10,724 nt of DNA, from contig RXOD01006310.1 in assembly GCA_005223375.1 (NCBI GenBank), positions 1-10,724 on the forward strand, read 5' to 3'. This DNA comes from Amoebophrya sp. AT5.2 (lineage: Eukaryota; Sar; Dinophyceae; Syndiniales; Amoebophryaceae). The notes under the pieces are model-generated. The model was not told the DNA's origin and made no database searches. It saw nothing but the letters and a program-made list of their open reading frames with translations. This document shows, one piece after another, positions 8,167 to 10,724 of the stretch. Both the position numbers and the translations under genes were made by a program. The first letter of the stretch is position 1. Every line of letters begins with the position of its first letter.

Positions 8167-8930
8167 TCATGGCTTCGGAATGGTTTCCATCACTGAAAAG
8201 TTAGAAATTTGCACCTTCGCCATGATCGGAACCGCCTCGAGGAACTGGGCCGGGAGCCCCTCCTTGATGTCGTTCTTGGTGAGAGCGAGCGCGTCGATGA
8301 GGTCGGGATATTCATCGATCTTTGGATCCAGCAACACGATCTGGATGTTCAGGTCGCGGAATCCCTCGAGGGAGAGGGCCGCGCACGTGTGCCCACCGCT
8401 GATAAGCGCGATCCTCCAGTTGTACACGCCCGCCATGCCGTAGTCGATGCCGCAGAGCGCTGGAGTCGTTGTTATCGTCCATATCAGCATGATCAGTGTT
8501 GATCTGGACAAAGAACGAAGTGGAAGCAGGGCCTAAATTTGATGTGCGGAACATGGCTCTACCACGTCTGAAAGTGTTTCCATTGGTTCGCTAACGGACA
8601 TTGTGTGTAGAGTACTGACGCCGTGGCCGTTGTAGCCTTCCTTTTTCCCCGCGTTCGCGACCGCCGAGCGCAACAGCGCCAGTTGAAAGGGGTTGATGAT
8701 TCGGCTTCGGTTCTGCTTGTGCCTGCCACCGCCCGTAGTATGTTCTTCCTGCAGCCGCATCTTCACTTCGTTGATGTCCTTGCCGGACCATTGCGCCGTA
8801 CTAAACCTCCACGCAAACTCCTCCAGTTCAGCTGCGCCTTTTTCTCCGGCGTCAAAGAGGATGAGGAACTTTATTTTCCACCTCTTTGGCGGTCGGAATC
8901 CGTCGCTGCAAGCGCATGGCTCTTCCGATT
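8167..8930 (-). CDS. Possible Cgi121/TPRKB-like KEOPS subunit, split by intron(s)
   Basis: Two open stretches in different frames appear to be one gene. The first (8930 to about 8566) follows an ACCTGAG acceptor-like site and reads WKIKFLILFDAGEKGAAELE, then RIINPFQLALLRSAVANAGK. The second (to TGA-region stop at 8167) includes GVYNWRIALISGGHTCAALS, then a GFRDLNIQIVLLD strand and IMAKVQISNFS near the end. From family knowledge, Cgi121/TPRKB proteins have the order LF-x-D...AAEL, then DPFQ-[IL]-L-x-A-NKAV, then a YNLSP..NI..AL..FGI segment, a hydrophobic strand, and a basic YKL-like end; the order and spacing here agree loosely. Cgi121 binds tRNA and helps the KEOPS complex make t6A. The junction is unresolved: 8565-8533 (33 nt, phase 0) or a longer intron from a GTACTC donor near 8608 to CTCCAG near 8473 both keep frame. 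The start is also open: ATG 8949 is in frame but a TGA (8934-8932) intervenes. Confidence 0.33.
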
Positions 8931-9004
8931 CTCAGGTGTTTAGCTTCATGCTTTACCTACCTCAAGCACTCTTCATCGTCGCTGATCAATCGCTGTTGGG
9001 TCCT

Positions 9005-9017
9005 GAGTCAGTGACTC
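9005..9017. repeat. 13-bp perfect palindrome GAGTCAGTGACTC
   Basis: GAGTCA and TGACTC are mirrored around a single G. The AGTGACTC part recurs in two units of the neighbouring palindrome array (9122-9161), so this may be an outlying piece of the same element. In other eukaryotes TGACTC-type sites bind bZIP factors, but nothing shows that here. Confidence 0.5.
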
Positions 9018-9055
9018 TGAGCCTCGAAGTGGTCGGATTTGGAGGTCTGCCAAAT

Positions 9056-9200
9056 GGCCGTTTCCAAAAGTCTTTGGAAGTCTAGTGATTTGAATCACTA
9101 GATAGTGATTTAGATCACTAGCTAGTGACTCCGATCACTAGTTAGTGACTCAAATCACTAGATTCCCAAAGACTTTTGAAAGGCCGCCTTTTGCGGCCTT
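9056..9200. repeat. Nested palindrome with four tandem 20-bp hairpin units
   Basis: Four 20-bp units follow one another without gaps at 9082-9101, 9102-9121, 9122-9141 and 9142-9161. Each has the form xTAGTGAy...ATCACTAG and is itself an inverted repeat. The array as a whole is also palindromic about 9121/9122: units 1 and 4 are near reverse complements. It is framed by a perfect 12-bp inverted repeat, AAAAGTCTTTGG at 9066-9077 and CCAAAGACTTTT at 9166-9177, with further partial pairing outward. A separate 8-bp GC-rich hairpin, AAGGCCGC / GCGGCCTT with loop CTTTT, follows at 9180-9200. This shape suits a small inverted-repeat transposable element (MITE or introner-like) or a structured RNA. 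It lies upstream of the Cgi121-like exon, perhaps in its first intron or 5' flank. Confidence 0.8.
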
Positions 9201-10119
9201 CCAAAATGAAGGTTTTGGAGCTCGAGACTGACTGTCGAAGGCCTTTGCGTGAGTCGATATGGACACAATATGGAGGTGCGTGAGAAGGTTTTTGTAGATG
9301 AAACGGACCCCAGCATAACCTTTTGGTGGTCATTGTGTGACGGATCAGGAGCAAAAAAACCTTTGGAAAAAGCCGCTTGATCCTCTCCTGAACCTGTTTG
9401 CAGGCTGTGAACACCTTGACGTAAAGCAGCTGCAACAAAGAAAACGCTTGATGTTTTGGGTCATTTCTTTCAAAAAAGTAAGTCCAAGTCCTTTCGCTTC
9501 GTGCTTTCTAGCCTTCGACTTTCATTGCAAAATCTTCCGGTAACCACTTGTAAAGCCGCTTTTCTGTACCAAAATTGTATTCATTTTCCATTGCGTAGAG
9601 TTGTTTTGGCTTGCTCAAGTGCTCCCATTTCCATTGTTTCTACTTGCTTCAAATACTCTTAAACACCATACACAGGCACAACAAAGTCAACGAGCTCAAG
9701 GCTGCGAACAACTGCGAGACGATCGTGGCGGCATCGAAAACAACTACTGTCGAAGGAATCAAAACAAACAACCGCGCCAAAATCAAGTGGTAATCTTTCT
9801 CGTTAAGTAGTTGGGATTTTTCTAGGTTCAACATCGATTCATTGTTATCAACAGCAAAACTTTGTATACCAAAACAACGCGCAAAAGCAATCGCGCTCCT
9901 ATTCCGACAACTCAATCATACTCCCTAACTACCAGCTCAGATTAAAGTAAACAGCTCGGCACTATTGAGAATCATTTTGGGCAGCCATGCGCCACCAAAA
10001 AAAGTACATACAACAAACTCGCGAAGATAGTAAGCAAAAAAGACCGATACTCAGTCCCTAGCTCCAAGTAAAATTGTGCAGCTTTGCCATAGGCTTCCGC
10101 CTGATTCGAAGTCGATTCT

Positions 10120-10137
10120 AATCGTGATAGCATGCTA
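10120..10137 (+). repeat. Dispersed 18-nt motif, copy 2
   Basis: AATCGTGATAGCATGCTA differs by one base from the copy at 4209-4226 and carries the same TAGCATGCTA palindrome. Both copies lie in DNA without a clear gene. Confidence 0.5.
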
Positions 10138-10293
10138 GGTCAGACTGGTAATCAAAAAAAACTATATCACCAGGGCACGCGCCGAACCGCACGCCCGCAG
10201 CGGTGGAGCGATGTGTTGCGATACCACGCGCTGCTGCTGCATCCAGTCGCGTGTTGCGCACTGGTTGCGTGTACTCCCCGAAATGAAGCCCAT

Positions 10294-10614
10294 CTAGTCG
10301 GAACCGGAAGCACTTCCAGCCGAGGACCCGGCCAAGTCGAAGGCGCTCTCCTCGGTGTCGCCGGTGTAGCCAATATCGTCACCGTCGCGCAGGTCCTTGT
10401 TCTTGCTACAGTAGTCCGCGAGTGCTTTTTCCGCCGCAGCCCGCTGCGCAGCGGAAGCTTTCACGAACTTGTAGTCTGGCCCTTGTTCCCAAGCCACCAA
10501 CTTTCTCACAATTGCTTCGCGGCTTCTCGCACCGAAAGTTTTATCATTCACCAACCTCATCACCAGGTTTCCGGCCGCATCATTCGCCGCCTCCTCGTCG
10601 TCGGAATCCGCGTT
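10294..10614 (-). CDS. Last exon of an unknown acidic/basic protein
   Basis: This 106-codon stretch ends at TAG 10296-10294. It opens with an acidic segment (NADSDDEEAANDAAGN), continues with a likely helical domain that includes LVMRLVNDKTFGARSREAIV and KFVKASAAQRAAAEKALADY, and ends in an acidic and Ser/Gly-rich tail (SSAGSASGSD). The composition and third-base GC are strongly coding. I place the exon start at 10614, after GTGAG, because further upstream the same frame turns into Arg/Ala/Gly repeats encoded by a GC-rich simple-repeat tract like the one inside the intron of the 617-residue gene. The frame stays open there, so an unspliced basic N-terminal part cannot be excluded. No family was recognised; soluble and possibly nuclear by its charge pattern is inference. 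Confidence 0.6.
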   Translation of the reverse strand, partial: NADSDDEEAANDAAGNLVMRLVNDKTFGARSREAIVRKLVAWEQGPDYKFVKASAAQRAAAEKALADYCSKNKDLRDGDDIGYTGDTEESAFDLAGSSAGSASGSD

Positions 10615-10619
10615 CTCAC

Positions 10620-10724
10620 GTGCGCCCGCGCTTGCGCGTCGCGTGCGCCCGCGTACGTACACCTGCGCGCCCACGCCCGCGTCTGCGCCCGCACGTGCGC
10701 GTGCGCCCGCGCGTGCGCCCGCAC
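10620..10724. repeat. GC-rich GCGCCC/GCGTGC simple-repeat tract (runs off right edge)
   Basis: About 105 nt of GC, GT and CCC steps with short alternating runs such as GCGTACGTACAC near 10651. Its composition is close to the tract at 6340-6600 but it is broken by CCC triplets. It abuts the 5' boundary of the 10614-10294 exon and is probably intronic. Confidence 0.7.

Larger units (their letters stand above)
8942..10293. other. AT-richer stretch without a convincing gene
   Basis: Apart from the nested palindrome (9056-9200) and the short repeat at 10120, which are listed separately, no clear gene is seen. The stretch from about 9400 to 10160 is visibly poorer in GC than the coding blocks. A plus-strand open piece, 9676-9793, begins after a TACACAG acceptor-like site and reads HNKVNELKAANNCETIVAAS before a stop; it might be an exon, but nothing else supports it. 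The part next to 10293 is probably the 3' flank of the right-hand gene. Confidence 0.4.

Noticed and set aside
9082..9161. The 20-bp repeats as a CRISPR array
   Set aside because: The units abut with no spacers and are themselves palindromes; there are no cas genes and the locus is eukaryotic.
9180..9200. GC-rich hairpin as an intrinsic transcription terminator
   Set aside because: There is no trailing T run and the context is eukaryotic; it is better treated as part of the palindrome element.

Overview
The window reads as nuclear DNA of a GC-rich protist. Genes here are interrupted: coding stretches end at AG or GT boundaries where the frame changes, proteins carry long Ala/Lys/Pro/Glu low-complexity linkers, coding third positions favour G or C, and no operon signals, prokaryotic promoters or tRNA/rRNA genes were seen. 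An alveolate such as a dinoflagellate relative or chromerid fits this style, but the assignment is a guess and rests on no marker gene.

Layout, left to right. At 1-473 (minus strand, running off the left edge) is the start of a secreted or membrane protein with a clear signal peptide. At about 1885-2634 (minus) lies a broken-up gene whose central frame encodes a textbook P-loop, GSSGSGKT. From 2720 to 4980 the sequence is mostly non-coding, with one short plausible reading frame (2852-2983, plus) and a strong 11-bp hairpin (4434-4463). At 4982-5367 (plus) is a possible small two-exon gene that meets the next gene tail to tail.

The best-supported block is minus-strand, 8930 down to 5354. A two-exon gene (7747-6707 joined to 6166-5354) encodes a 617-residue protein of unknown function, with a charged N-terminal domain, an Ala/Lys/Pro linker and a Trp/Tyr/Met-rich C-terminal domain. 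Its 540-nt intron holds a 260-nt alternating purine-pyrimidine tract. Just upstream (8060-7761) is a 99-codon exon that stops 13 nt before the next ATG. Upstream of that (8930-8167) is a gene in pieces whose conceptual product resembles the Cgi121/TPRKB subunit of the KEOPS tRNA-modification complex; this is a tentative call. 

From 8942 to 10293 the DNA is mostly non-coding and more AT-rich, and contains a striking nested palindrome at 9056-9200. At the right edge (10614-10294, minus) is the last exon of another unknown acidic protein; the sequence upstream of it is again a GC-rich purine-pyrimidine tract, so the same kind of repeat seems to sit in the introns of two genes. No CRISPR array, phage, IS element or recognisable defence system was seen.
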